Assembly (NCBI GenBank): GCA_022695795.1 | Contig: MU404063.1 | Coordinates: 496,001 to 560,000 of the forward strand | DNA from: Biscogniauxia marginata | Taxonomy: Eukaryota; Ascomycota; Sordariomycetes; Xylariales; Xylariaceae | Reading direction: 5' to 3' | DNA length: 64,000 nt | In this document: positions 11,140-21,369 of the stretch, piece by piece | Layout of the letters: the number at the start of each line of letters is the position of its first letter | How positions within the stretch are numbered: position 1 is the stretch's first letter | Translations under genes and position numbers: made by a program | The notes under the pieces: generated by a model | Seen by the model: the letters and a program-made list of their open reading frames with translations, nothing else | The model's database searches: none | Told to the model about the DNA's origin: nothing

Positions 11140-12424
11140 TTAGGTAGATCCGACCAGCGCACCTGAAGACGTCCCATTATCACTCAAATCTTGATTTTTT
11201 CTTGCGGCCTTACGCTTCGACGCTTTTCGACTCACCTCCGCCCCGGACTTCTCCTTCTTTACAACCGTAGCCTCGACCTTGGTGCAGATGACCCAGGTCA
11301 TGTAGCCGAAGGGCCAGAGGAACATGTCGCGGCCGCCGCGGATGCACCAAGCGCCGATGACGTCGGTGCCGCAGGTGCGCAGGAGGACCTCGACCTCTTG
11401 GAGGGTGCGGGTGCGGAGGCACGAGACGACGCCGTCGAAGACGAGCACGAAGGGGATCACGGGGAGCACGTAGATGAAGAAGAGACGCTCGGGAGACCAC
11501 CAGTAGAAGGCGGGCGCGAGGAGCAGGACGAAGACCCCGAAGAGGACGCACGAGAGCAGCGAGGAGGGGGTGCGGTCTTGGAGCTCGAAGATACTGGGTT
11601 TTTTAAGAGAGTCAGTTGTCCGTTGGGATATTGGGAGGTTGGGAATGGGCAGGGGGGGGGGGGAGGGGGTTGTGGAGGCAGAACTCAAGGGACGACTTAC
11701 CCGAATCCTTCGCTCGTCTCGACCGTGTTTTTCAGTATCGCCCGGGCTAGGTTGTCGTCGAAGTGGTGGAATGCCAGGTTGTAAAGCCGGAACACGTTTT
11801 TGCCCTCCGGGTTGTGCTGCTGTATCAGTTCTGTGGACACGTTGCTCGCATCGACGGGCTCCGGCACGTAGGATAAGTGCTGGCTCTTCTTCGACGCCGC
11901 CTCCCAGCTCGATATGTGCGGGTGTAGGTCCGTCAGTATGAACTCCACGCTGGTCGGGGGAGGTTGCGCGGCAGCGCCGGCCGAGGAGCTGGGCTGGGCG
12001 GAGAGTAGCTGTCGGTTTAGAGCTTTCTCGATGAAGGGGGTAGGCCCGCCGGCTCCCGCACAGAAGTCGATATAGGTATACCTTGATACCGATGCGCCCA
12101 GCTCCCGAAGTAGAGTGTTCGCCACTAGCGTCGCGGGGCTGCAGGACTGCAGGTAAGGTATGCATGTAGTCCACGCGTGGGTTAAGCCTGACTGGACGTG
12201 TGCCCGTAGGAAGGGTGGAAACCTGGACACGACGGAGGGATGTGTTAGCCCGTCTACTACCTAGAGTATAGGACCCCTTGCTTATCTATAGCTTATAGAA
12301 GTGGCTAATGATGGTAGGGGCTTGCGTAGCCCAATCTCAAGGTAGTGATGCGTTGGGGCACGGAATCTTACCAAGGCTGATCATCGATCTCGAAGAGATG
12401 CATTCGGGGGACCCAGGGTACCAT
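11140..12424 (-). CDS. SAM-dependent methyltransferase-like protein with internal membrane segments
   Basis: Three exons on the minus strand (12424-12372, 12222-11701, 11593-11140; introns 149 and 107 bp) give 342 residues. Joining them restores MHLFEIDDQPWFPPFLR at the N-terminus. A Rossmann-type SAM-binding loop follows (YIDFCAGAGGPTPFIE), then FILTDLHPH and YNLAFHHFDD, as in class I methyltransferases. After SEGFGIFELQDRTPSS come two strongly hydrophobic segments (LLSCVLFGVFVLLLAPAFYW and LFFIYVLPVIPFVLVF). The sheet then seems to resume (WCIRGGRDMFLWPFGYMTWV), with a lysine-rich tail. This suggests a methyltransferase anchored in a membrane by an inserted hairpin. The substrate is unknown. 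It resembles uncharacterised proteins found across filamentous ascomycetes. The second intron contains a long run of G on the plus strand (near 11651-11670). Confidence 0.72.
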
Positions 12425-13154
12425 TGTGATTAGTGGTTTGAGCAGGCCAAAGGTTAGAATGTCGCCAAGGAGTCAATTAAGAACCTGGGGAAGATATGTT
12501 AACGTATTGTTAAATTGGGACAGCTCAAATTATGGAATTGGTGGAATTGGTATAGTTCTGGGTTAATCCTGTCGGTGTATGTAGAACGAAGCTGTAATCC
12601 AGACGAGGAGGGGAGGGTTGTTAATGTTGATGTTCTAGCTGGAGCTCTTTCCACTTGAGCTCCGACGCAGATTGCAGCTTTTCGTCATAGGCGAGCTCAG
12701 GCAGGAGCTCTAACAAGAGTCCCCGCTGTCCTGCATGATCTTCGACAGGGACTTGGTCCGTGCTAAAGCTAAGACTAGCCAAGAAAATCAAGCTAGGGAC
12801 GCCCCGCGGCCCCCTGGAAACATTGTTGAAAACGCTTTGAGGTTTCAACAACTCAACTCTCCTCCGTCACTACCTGTCTCTCATCAGTTTGGAAAATGGG
12901 AAATACCTAAGTACCTACTCAAGCGATATGTAATCCCTGAAATAATTCACCTTCACACCGGTGACAAACATTAACCTTAACTCCTGTCGTAAGTGAGGTG
13001 CGAACTGACTACTCCCGTATCCTCATTCGAGAAAGGTAGAAAGGAGGTTGGCATCTTTGATCACGTCCGACGCCACCATCAACTTCAATAACCGCCCCGA
13101 CTTAGAAGGCCCAATGATGATACAAATATCAGCCAGGTCAAACAGTAGTAGAGG
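12425..13154. promoter_or_regulatory. Shared divergent promoter region
   Basis: These 730 bp separate the starts of the methyltransferase-like gene (-) and the P450 gene (+), so both promoters should lie here. No specific operator was recognised. Confidence 0.4.
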
Positions 13155-14774
13155 ATGGCGTTGTTAGAAGGGTATAAGCTCCTATCAATAGCTTTTATCA
13201 CGGTTCTCGTATTTTACAGATTATTCTTGCGAGCACCGAGTATACGGCGCAACGGTGTCCCGTTGAGGTATTCTCGTATTGCCCACTCTACTAGATACCT
13301 TAAACCATGCCACTCACACTGCGATAGGAAGCCTCCAGGGACTTTGCCAATAGTAGGAAATGGTATCCGATTTCTACAAACCCGACAGAAGCTGTTCGAT
13401 TGGTTTGCCAAGTGTGAGCGGCACTTTGGGTACGAGACTTTTCAGATCACCGTCCCTACCCTCCACGCCGGCATTGTCATCAATGACCCCAAGAACCTTG
13501 AGTACGTCTTCAAGAATGAGGGTATCTTCGCCAAGGGTGAATTCGTAAAGCGTCGCTCTTGGGATCTTTTCGGCTATGGTATTATCAATGCCGACGGCGA
13601 GCTGTGGAAGATTCAAAGGAAGGCCGGCCTCAATTTCCTCAATAACTCCAATCTTCGTGTCTTAACTGACATCGCTCTTCCTCGTTATCTTGACCAGAGT
13701 ATCGATCTATTGGAGAGGCGATCCCATGATGGCGGCCCTATAAACTTACAGACGGTATTCCATGAGATTACCAGTCAATTAATGGGAAAGATGGCCTATG
13801 ATATGGAAATGCACGCCGAAGATGAATTTACTACGGCTTTTGAGTTCGCATCTGGGGCCACTACCGAACGCTTCCAAAACCCTTTATGGTTTATCACGGA
13901 GCCATTAACCGGCACCCGTTTCAGGAAGTCACTTGCTATCATTCGAGACTTCGGGATGGAAATCGTTGAAAACGCAATCCAAAACCGCCAACGTAGCGAG
14001 AGAAGCAAACTTGGTTCGGTTGAAGACGGCGGTCGGCTCGATAAAGTATCTGGTAGCCTGGTACAGTCTTTGCTGGACTCTCTTGGCACAGAGAAGAGCC
14101 TGGTAGCCGATGCAGCTTTAAATTACCTCTCTGCTGGCCGAGATACAGTGGCCCAGTCGCTAACATGGACATTGTACCTACTGATCCAGCATCCCTTTAT
14201 TTCTGAAAAGATTCGAAACGAAGTGCAAGAATTGCTTAACAGCGATCAGGATCCTGGCCAAGATTTTTTTGACAGGAATGACGATGCAGTGAAATCGTCC
14301 ATCTATGCACCAGCATCATTACCATACACCATGGCAGTCTTCTATGAAGCCTTACGGCTATACCCCCCTATCCCGTTCGAAATAAAGGAGTGCGAGAAAG
14401 CAACCACTCTGCCTGATGGCACTTTTCTTCCAGAGAGGTCGGTGGTTCTATGGTGCCCGTGGGCCATGAATAGGTCTAAAATCAGCTGGGGGGAGGACGC
14501 AGACTCATTCCGGCCGGATAGGTGGCTGACCACGGATGGCAAACTAATCACGAAAAGCGCGTCGGAGTTCCCTGTGTTCAACGGTGGAGCACGAACCTGT
14601 CTAGGAAAGCGTATGGCTGAGCTCATCGCCGTGCAAGTCATTGCGAGAATGGTGCTGAAGTTCGATTTCGTGCCGGCCTACAACACGGAGAGGGTCAGCA
14701 AGAGCAGTCTTACCTTACCGATGGAGGGCGGGCTTCCGTGTTTCGTCAAGATGAGGGCTAATGATCTCGGATAG
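13155..14774 (+). CDS. Cytochrome P450, fatty-acid/alkane hydroxylase-like (CYP52/CYP86-type)
   Basis: A microsomal haem monooxygenase. An N-terminal membrane anchor (residues about 5-27) precedes the proline-rich hinge. Visible motifs are the I-helix SAGRDTVAQS, the K-helix FYEALRLYPP (ExxR), FRPDRW, and the haem loop FNGGARTCLG with the Cys ligand. The frame is open throughout as 539 residues, but positions 13268-13327 form a 60-bp intron (GTATTC...GATAG) that is in frame and stop-free. Removing it joins GVPLR to KPPGTLPIVGNGIRF, the expected hinge, giving 519 residues. Overall similarity of the B-C region and I helix points to the fungal CYP52-like omega-hydroxylase group. The exact family needs a tree. 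It is head-to-head with the methyltransferase-like gene. Confidence 0.88.
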   Translation: MALLEGYKLLSIAFITVLVFYRLFLRAPSIRRNGVPLRYSRIAHSTRYLKPCHSHCDRKPPGTLPIVGNGIRFLQTRQKLFDWFAKCERHFGYETFQITVPTLHAGIVINDPKNLEYVFKNEGIFAKGEFVKRRSWDLFGYGIINADGELWKIQRKAGLNFLNNSNLRVLTDIALPRYLDQSIDLLERRSHDGGPINLQTVFHEITSQLMGKMAYDMEMHAEDEFTTAFEFASGATTERFQNPLWFITEPLTGTRFRKSLAIIRDFGMEIVENAIQNRQRSERSKLGSVEDGGRLDKVSGSLVQSLLDSLGTEKSLVADAALNYLSAGRDTVAQSLTWTLYLLIQHPFISEKIRNEVQELLNSDQDPGQDFFDRNDDAVKSSIYAPASLPYTMAVFYEALRLYPPIPFEIKECEKATTLPDGTFLPERSVVLWCPWAMNRSKISWGEDADSFRPDRWLTTDGKLITKSASEFPVFNGGARTCLGKRMAELIAVQVIARMVLKFDFVPAYNTERVSKSSLTLPMEGGLPCFVKMRANDLG

Positions 14775-15339
14775 ACATTTCATTGTCTTGTTCCACTTTA
14801 CCGGGTTCGCAAGATAATGTTAACCAAGATTCCATATTTCCATCTTTTCAGGGACCAGTTCTTTTCATCGTGCAAAAACTCCTGCCAAACTATTATTACT
14901 TACCCCCTTATTCCAATCCACTTGGTCTTCAGCTTTAAAGGGGGAAAGAGACAGCCGTAGCACGAAGGGGCAAGCGTGTAACTTTTTAATGCGCTTTGTC
15001 TCTTGAGAACGATTGCTGTTGCAAATAAAGTCAATTTAGGGTCACGTATCCCGAGTTCACCTCTGTACTATACGGGTATTCCATGCAATGTCAAGGTCTC
15101 CTAGACTTGCTTGATAGACGATGTTGTGTTGGAGTTGGGCACCCAGTCCAGTTTACCTACCTATGTATAGCAGGACAATTAGAAGAACCCGGATCCCAGA
15201 TCAGACTATCGAGTAAACAAGGCGTAATAGTTCTCCTCTCACGGCGTGCCTGGGTTCTTAGAAACACCACTGCTGCAATCATGGCTACAGCCAAGGGGAC
15301 ACCTACACCAAGGCCCCAACCCACTATCATCGGCTAAAT
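14775..15339. other. Intergenic region
   Basis: It contains the P450 3' region and short frames only; nothing was recognised. Confidence 0.4.
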
Positions 15340-16097
15340 CCGCGGAGCGGCCGCGGATAATATTCATCCACCTCGGCGCAGTCTTAATAGCAGCTGTACC
15401 ATATGTATGTTTTACGTGAGAGGATCTGATAACATGATTACTGTAGATCTCGTCCGCGAGCGGCAGTTCCCCGCCGTGGACGAGGAGTGCCAGGCCGTGC
15501 TCGCGGATCCGGGTCGACGGGGGCAGGATCGCCGAGATCGAGGCGCTTGGCGTGCGCGCGGAGTCGAACGGTACGAGGGGTGGCACGTTGACACTTATGC
15601 GGCCGTCGCTGTCGGTGTTCCGGGAGGGTGGCGCGGGGATGGCGGATACGAAGCCCTTGCCGCTAGTGACAGCGTACTTCAATGGCTTGGAGCGGCACTC
15701 TAGCGCCAGGGTACCCTTCGCGTCGGAGTGCGTCCGCCGCGACAACGCCGTCCAGCGGGACGAGAGCTGTGCTGCTCAGATAGATGGCGAGGGGGAATCC
15801 CCCAACGGGCTGTATACTAGAACGACCGCTGTGCGCGATCGGCGCATCCTGGTCTCGGATCCTGATCAGGGCGCCGTGCTCGCTGTTGCGCTAGTGGATA
15901 GCCCGGCTGTATCAGGAGAAGAGGATGAGGAGGGGGAATCGACTTCGCTACCGCCGGCCGAGCGTGTGCCGAGCACGTATATGATCCTGCAGTTGATCAA
16001 GATCAACAACGGGTCCATCTCTCGGGTGGAAAGCACGATCAAGTGGATGCCCTTTAGATATACATCGGCATGGGGGGAAGAGGAAGACTCTGAGTGA
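15340..16097 (+). pseudogene. Decayed DUF8021 protein gene (C-terminal part)
   Basis: The frame from about 15510 to the TGA at 16095 encodes RVDGGRIAEIEALGVR, then LPLVTAYFNGL...VPFASECVRRDN, then RRILVSDPDQGAVLAVALVD, ending STYMILQLIKINNGSISR. These follow the order of the fungal DUF8021 domain, a family of mostly secreted proteins of unknown function. Upstream, the matching sequence (VRERQFPAVDEECQAVLA) lies in a different frame, so the frame breaks near 15500-15515, consistent with a small deletion of 1 or 4 bp. No signal peptide or convincing N-terminal half was found, although a plausible 42-bp intron (15405-15446, GTATGT...CTGATAAC...TAG) precedes it. I read it as a broken copy; a mis-assembled base or an unseen intron could also explain the break. 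Confidence 0.5.
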
Positions 16098-16933
16098 ATA
16101 GAGTCTGGTTCGTAGCAAATGATGAGATGGAGGTATATGTAGCAGCGAAGATACAAAAATCTGCTTCAACTTACTTTTATAAGAGCAGTAAATTGTTGTG
16201 GAAGTCCGTCTCAACAGAATGTGTTGGATTCATGTATCAATGGTCTGAAAGGTTCATTGTCATCCCCCTTTTATCCCCTATGATACTTGAAGGTGAGAGG
16301 TTCTGATACGTGTGTTACTATATCTATGTATGATTCTCACTTTGAAACCAGAGATCTTGGACTTTACGAAACTCCTGTGCCTAAAATAGGCGAAAAACAA
16401 TGGTTTATATTTTGACTTTTATTTGCTATTTGTGGAGTATATGCAACCCTCTGTGAGGTTGGGCTTGACTAGTTGTCTGGTCTATTTCTCCCAAGTTGAG
16501 AGAATTCCGTGCGAGAAAAACATAACTGAAAATGCTACATGAAGCACATTTGTTCACGATTATTTATACCAAGGTTAATAGCAGGGCAATTAGTTGGTAA
16601 AAACAAGAAAAGGGAAAGATATTCGTAGATATTGTTCACATCCATTTCAAGAGCATAGGCATCCTAGATGCTCTAGTCGCAGAAGATAAAGTCATAATAC
16701 TGGTGACTTACTTCCCTCCCAGCTTCCAAGACGCATTAAATGTGTAGGAAATACAAAAAACAATATGATTGTCGTCTCTTCACGTTGGAAGCTAATCCAA
16801 TGCTCTTTCTCACGACAATAAAATGGGCTCTACAAAATAGTTGAGCGTGAACGTGAATAATTTGTCCCTTAACAGGAGCCGAACTTACTTAAGCCTCCCA
16901 AATTTTACATCCTCTAGAGGTTTTTTTTTCCTT

Positions 16934-16940
16934 TATAAAA
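16934..16940 (+). promoter_or_regulatory. TATA-box-like element
   Basis: TATAAAA lies 127 bp upstream of the chosen amidoligase ATG, within CCTTTATAAAAGAAC. Position and sequence fit a core promoter; this is inference from sequence only. Confidence 0.4.
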
Positions 16941-17032
16941 GAACACAATCTTCCTCGGCTTCTTGTAACGCAGTTATCTGCCAATTTCAATTTCATACAG
17001 CCTTGGATGATTTCCTTCCACCGTCGCACACC

Positions 17033-17051
17033 TTTTTTTTTTTTTTTTTTT
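17033..17051 (+). repeat. Poly-T tract in the amidoligase leader
   Basis: A run of 19 T residues sits just before the start codon at 17067. It would be translated as a run of Phe if an upstream ATG (17007) were used, which argues for the downstream start. Confidence 0.85.
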
Positions 17052-17066
17052 CACCTATCAATCAAC

Positions 17067-18284
17067 ATGATGACAACCAACAGAGCTATGGAGCCTGAGT
17101 ACATTTCGAAATTCGACGAGATCATCGAAGCTAAAGATGACAGTCAAGGCTGCCTGACCTTCGGGTTCGAGCTAGAGTTTCTCCTTGCCTCTGTCAAAGG
17201 CGACGCGCAAGACCCAGACCCCGACGAGACCCGGGCACTCCTCAGAATATCAAATCCCTACGACTGCGATGAGGAAGTCGAGAACTTCATTATCAGCATA
17301 CTTCGCCAAATCGATGGCTTACCTGTTCGTTCCGAGAGGGATGACGACTTCCACCCTCCTCACGACAATGTTCCCATCTACGATGCATGGCGTATCACTC
17401 ATGACCGCTCACTGAAAAAAACCGGACGAAATAGTCATGATCCTTATAAGTGGCAGGGGCGCGAACTCTCATCTGTGGTTATGAGCAGCGACGACCTTAC
17501 GTATCCGAAGCAGATCGAGGATGTTTGCCGTGCTCTTCGGCAAGCACGAATCCATCTCAATGAGACGACCTCCGTCCATGTCCACGTCGGACGTGGTGAC
17601 GAACCTTTCAGCCTCTTGACAATCAAGAAGTTTGCCACGCTATACTGGCTGACGGAGGAGAAACTTCTGGCGTTGCATCACCCGTGCCGCCAACAGAGTC
17701 AATACAGCTACCTGCTCACCCAAATGTCGAACCTTGCTGTTGACACTGCAGCCGATCCCGACCCGTATGAATGGCACTTGGACGTGTATGGCTTAGACAA
17801 GATGGAGAAGTTTGTCCCATCACAGTTGCCCCAACTTCTCGGTGTCCAACTTCGCAAGATCTGGGGGTGTTACGATATAGAGCAACTCGCGCGGCTGATG
17901 CGCGGTGCGCAAACGAAGACTTCGATTCCGAGAGGCGCTGTCGGCTTTAAGCGATTCCTGCCCGCTGGGAAGTCCGGAGGCAACACGCAGACCTTCGAGT
18001 GGCGACAGATGGCCGGGTGTCTCGACCCCGAACATATCATTCAGTGGGTGAGAGTGTGTGTCGCGTTCACGGACTTCGCCAGGAAATCGAGCGCCGAGGA
18101 ATTCAACGGCACTCTAGGTAGAATATTGGAGCGAGGAAGTTCGTACACAGGCTTCGATCTATTGGGTGACCTCGGGCTACATGCCGAAGCCCAGTATTTC
18201 AAGAAGAGAGTGGACGGATACTCTCGGAGCCAGGAGATCTATGAGGGACAAGAGGCAGGAAACTTGTTTGTACGACCGTTGTGA
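17067..18284 (+). CDS. Fungal amidoligase (COOH-NH2 ligase-like, Amidoligase_2)
   Basis: Predicted ATP-dependent ligase of the carboxylate-amine ligase/glutamine synthetase-like fold that would join a carboxyl group to an amine. It is a single exon of 405 residues from 17067. Motifs in order are FGFELEFLL (residues about 32-40, metal-binding Glu pair), WRITHDRSL, WQGRELSSVVM, TTSVHVHVGRG (His pair), and TFEWRQMAGCLDP (Glu and Arg near the C-terminal third). These are the conserved blocks of the amidoligase family described by comparative genomics in bacteria and fungi. The upstream ATG at 17007 would prefix a Phe homopolymer, so MMTTNRAMEP was chosen. The substrate is unknown. Prokaryotic relatives often neighbour gamma-glutamyl cyclotransferase-like genes; none is seen here. 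The nearest plus-strand gene is an orphan ORF at 18774. Confidence 0.82.
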   Translation: MMTTNRAMEPEYISKFDEIIEAKDDSQGCLTFGFELEFLLASVKGDAQDPDPDETRALLRISNPYDCDEEVENFIISILRQIDGLPVRSERDDDFHPPHDNVPIYDAWRITHDRSLKKTGRNSHDPYKWQGRELSSVVMSSDDLTYPKQIEDVCRALRQARIHLNETTSVHVHVGRGDEPFSLLTIKKFATLYWLTEEKLLALHHPCRQQSQYSYLLTQMSNLAVDTAADPDPYEWHLDVYGLDKMEKFVPSQLPQLLGVQLRKIWGCYDIEQLARLMRGAQTKTSIPRGAVGFKRFLPAGKSGGNTQTFEWRQMAGCLDPEHIIQWVRVCVAFTDFARKSSAEEFNGTLGRILERGSSYTGFDLLGDLGLHAEAQYFKKRVDGYSRSQEIYEGQEAGNLFVRPL

Positions 18285-18773
18285 TTATTCTAGACGGAAC
18301 TTCTAGTACATGTATTCCCACGACTGAGTATACATGGGACATACATGCTCGATAATATATGCATCAGCAATTCCTTCCTCTACTTGTTGCTAGTCGATAT
18401 TTTCCTACTATAAGGTCAATCCTTCTTGAAACAGGCAAATAATGACCGCTATTTCTTTGGACTATGGTTATTAGAGGTGCCTTGGAAGTCCCTACTGAGA
18501 TCTGACTTCTTTATGATACACCCAACAATTAGATATTATGATCCGTGTAGTTGCACCTTTGAACTATTTACTCTCGCCATTTAACCATACTATTGTCATT
18601 ATTTTTGCTCGGCCAAAGCTCAGGTTATTTACTTGTAAAACCCCCCCTCTAACGTACAATGCTGTCCATCAACCAAACACCAGAAACTTAACCACAGTAT
18701 CCTATTACTTCTAGTCCGCAGAGATAATTCTACTTTCCATTACCCCACCGTACAGCCACTATCAACATTCAAC
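18285..18773. other. Intergenic region
   Basis: AT-rich spacer between the amidoligase and the orphan ORF; no feature recognised apart from a pyrimidine-rich stretch just before 18774. Confidence 0.4.
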
Positions 18774-19157
18774 ATGGAACAGTATTACCCAAGTGTTATT
18801 GACCCGCTGGGCATTGATTATCACACGTTCGACCTTACCATCAGACAGATCTCGCTTGCAGCACACGAACATGGTCTTGATGCGGCGTTTGCAAGACAAT
18901 CATGGGTACAGCTAGCCAAATTAGTCCAAATGACCTTTCAGCATGACTCCTATATCGCAAATTTCCAAGATGTGGTACCAAGGCAGTTCAGCATATCTTA
19001 CATTCGATGGACCTATTGCATACTGCTGTGGAAAGACCTATGTGAGAGCCAGCTATCCTCGACGAATTTACCCGAGAATGCGCAACTGACAAGATGGCTG
19101 CTGTATAGTTCCCGGGCGTCCGTTGCCTTGGCATTTCGCCAGGACCACCAAGCGTGA
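18774..19157 (+). CDS. Orphan small protein, unknown function
   Basis: A 127-residue frame starts with a good context (CAACATGG) after a pyrimidine-rich leader and has no recognised domain. The translation begins MEQYYPSVIDPLGIDYHTF and includes a run of amphipathic, helix-like sequence with several Trp, His and Gln residues. There is no signal peptide or clear membrane segment. Another frame overlaps its 3' end (19123-19593) without a recognised domain, so the gene might continue through an intron that I could not place. It may equally be a chance frame or a decayed gene. It is the next plus-strand frame after the amidoligase. Confidence 0.3.
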   Translation: MEQYYPSVIDPLGIDYHTFDLTIRQISLAAHEHGLDAAFARQSWVQLAKLVQMTFQHDSYIANFQDVVPRQFSISYIRWTYCILLWKDLCESQLSSTNLPENAQLTRWLLYSSRASVALAFRQDHQA

Positions 19158-20300
19158 TAAGAAAATACTCCAGGGACAATTCGTGTGCCCCCAGACGCTA
19201 TTCAGGGCACTCAGTCTGGGGGAACCATATGTCATCTCTTGGTCGATCAACTCTGCGTACCATACAATTCTCGAGTCTAATACTAGCGTCGAATACACCG
19301 GCGTGTGTCATGGGCTGGGTGGCATCCTGCTTAATACCGTATTGGGCGTCGTCAGAAGCGCGCAAAGCTTCACCTGTAAAGCCCGACGACACATCGAAAA
19401 ACTGCTGAGTAGACTTCTTCCCCACAGATACGGGATCACATTGCCGCTCTGGCATGCAGAACAACCCGACAATGCCTGGAGGAGCAGAATCGATGACGCC
19501 TCGATCAGTAGCACATCTTTGAACCAGGATGAGCGTTATACAATACCATGTGGCTGCCAAGTTATCCTGGCCCGGCACCGTAGTTTCTCTTGATCGGCTC
19601 TCCGTTTTCGGAATATCGAGTTCCGAGTGGGCCAAATCATCGGGTCAATATAAACCAGAGAAATATATATATGAGCGTTTTTGGACTTTTCGGGTATTAC
19701 GTTGGAAGTCAATCATGACTCTAGATAGTTTCCTGCAATAGCGTTTGGGTATGGCCCTAAGTAGGCAACGAGCATACGGCCTTCATCTGACAATAGTGAG
19801 GATAATTAGATGAATAATGGTCTCACTTCATTTATGATCTAACTTCTTAGGAAATTACACATGTCTACCGCGTGGAGTTGACCTTTCAGTGCCATAAAGA
19901 CTCTAATACGTCCTCCCAATACCTGTCTAACGCTTCATGCTATCTCTCTGTTCGAGGTTCTATTATTATAGTGGTTGCTGAACGTGATAGAGACAACAGC
20001 ATGTTTCAAGCGCTTACGTCTCTAGCACATGTCATACTATTAAGCATTAACTATTTCGCGCCAGGAAAGCAAATTCTTTTATTTAGGTTTGGTGGTTCCA
20101 TGAAGCTTTAAAATATGGTTACGGGTCGACCGTTCCCGTTCCCCTTTCCCTCCCCCCTTATCTCCACTTAACCCGATAGCACATCATCACGCGTCCCCCA
20201 CCCGTGTTCTCTCCTGAATTGCAGAATGCCGGCTCGACCTTAAATCAACGACACCATAGTGGTCCTACAGTTCATCTTAGCTAACACGAATCCACTCGGC
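19158..20300. other. Intergenic region with unexplained overlapping frames
   Basis: Frames of about 150 codons occur on both strands between 19123 and 19635. Neither matches a family I know. The remainder is AT-rich spacer with a pyrimidine-rich block near 20130-20215 that probably belongs to the SDR2 promoter. Confidence 0.35.
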
Positions 20301-21369
20301 ATGGAGGATGCAAACGTCCACGGCCCAGAGTTTCGCGAGGCGAAGAAGCCCCAGGGAAGTCCGAGCGTGAAGGTGGCAGACCTATTCCGGCTTGATGGGC
20401 GGACGATCGTTGGTGAGTCCCCATGTTTAGCAAGAAATGGGTATAAATATGTCGACCATCTACTAAGCTCAATTGTTAGTTACGGGAGCCAGTGGTTTCC
20501 TCGGTACAACAGTCGCAGCCTCTGTCCTAGAGAGTGGGGGCGATGTGGTTTGTCTCGACATCGCAGCAACGCCTATATCAACAGACTGGGGTAGGTTGGA
20601 ATCTATTGAGTGTCAACTCTATATGCCTTAAAACTGACTGGATCGGTCATTCGGACTCGTAGCTTCGGTAGAATCTGCCGCAGGAAATTATTCAGGCGAT
20701 GTATCTTACTACCGATGTGATGTTACAGATCCACAGGCCGTAGCGGACGCCTTCGCAAAGTTCGTCCCCAGACTACGATATCCCATCAGGGGTCTTGTCA
20801 CCTGTGCGGGAGTTTCGGAGAGCGGCCCATCTACAGATTTCCCACTTGAGAATTTCAAGCGACTTTTTGACATCAACGTGGCGGGCACGTTCACGGTCGC
20901 GCAGGCTGTAGCGAAGGAAGTCCAGAAGATAAACGAGAACGCTAGTATGGTATTCATAGCTAGCATGAGTAGATACGTATCTAACAAGGTGATTTGAATT
21001 TTGGAAAAATATAACCTGGAAGACTACTTTGGCTAACAGTGCCTGTAGGGTGTTGATACAGCCGGATATAATTCATCCAAGGCAGCTGTGCACCAACTCG
21101 CACGTTCCGTGGCCGCAGAATGGGGATCACGCGTTGGGATGCCTCCAATCCGCGTCAACTCCCTCTCTCCGGGCTATATACGCACGGCAGCCAGTATTGG
21201 GGCCTTGGACAAGCCGGGAATGGAAACGCAATGGATGGGGGACAACATGCTTTATCGACTAAGCACTGTTGATGAGTTCCGCGCCCCCGTGTTGTTCTTA
21301 TTAGGCGATGGTAGCAGCTTCATGACGGCTGCGGATCTAAGAGTCGACGGAGGACATTGCTCCTGGTGA
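20301..21369 (+). CDS. Short-chain dehydrogenase/reductase (SDR2)
   Basis: Four exons (20301-20412, 20480-20590, 20663-20988, 21049-21369) are separated by introns of 60-72 bp and give 289 residues. The first splice restores the cofactor motif as DGRTIVVTGASGFLGTTVA (TGASGFLG). Further motifs are RCDVTD, LVTCAGVSES (normally NAG; here CAG in place of NAG), FDINVAGTF, YNSSKAA (catalytic Tyr and Lys), VNSLSPGYIRT and RVDGGH near the C-terminus. The order and length fit classical SDRs, with similarity to the sorbose-reductase or polyol-dehydrogenase group; the substrate is inferred only. Without splicing the gene appears as several short frames, so a naive reading misses it. Confidence 0.87.

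Larger units (their letters stand above)
16098..17066. promoter_or_regulatory. Upstream region of the amidoligase gene
   Basis: Nearly 1 kb without a recognisable gene. Its right end carries the TATA-like element and poly-T tract listed separately, so it should hold the amidoligase promoter. Confidence 0.4.

Noticed and set aside
19123..19635. Overlapping frames on both strands of about 150 codons
   Set aside because: Neither translation resembles a known family, and both lack splice or start support.
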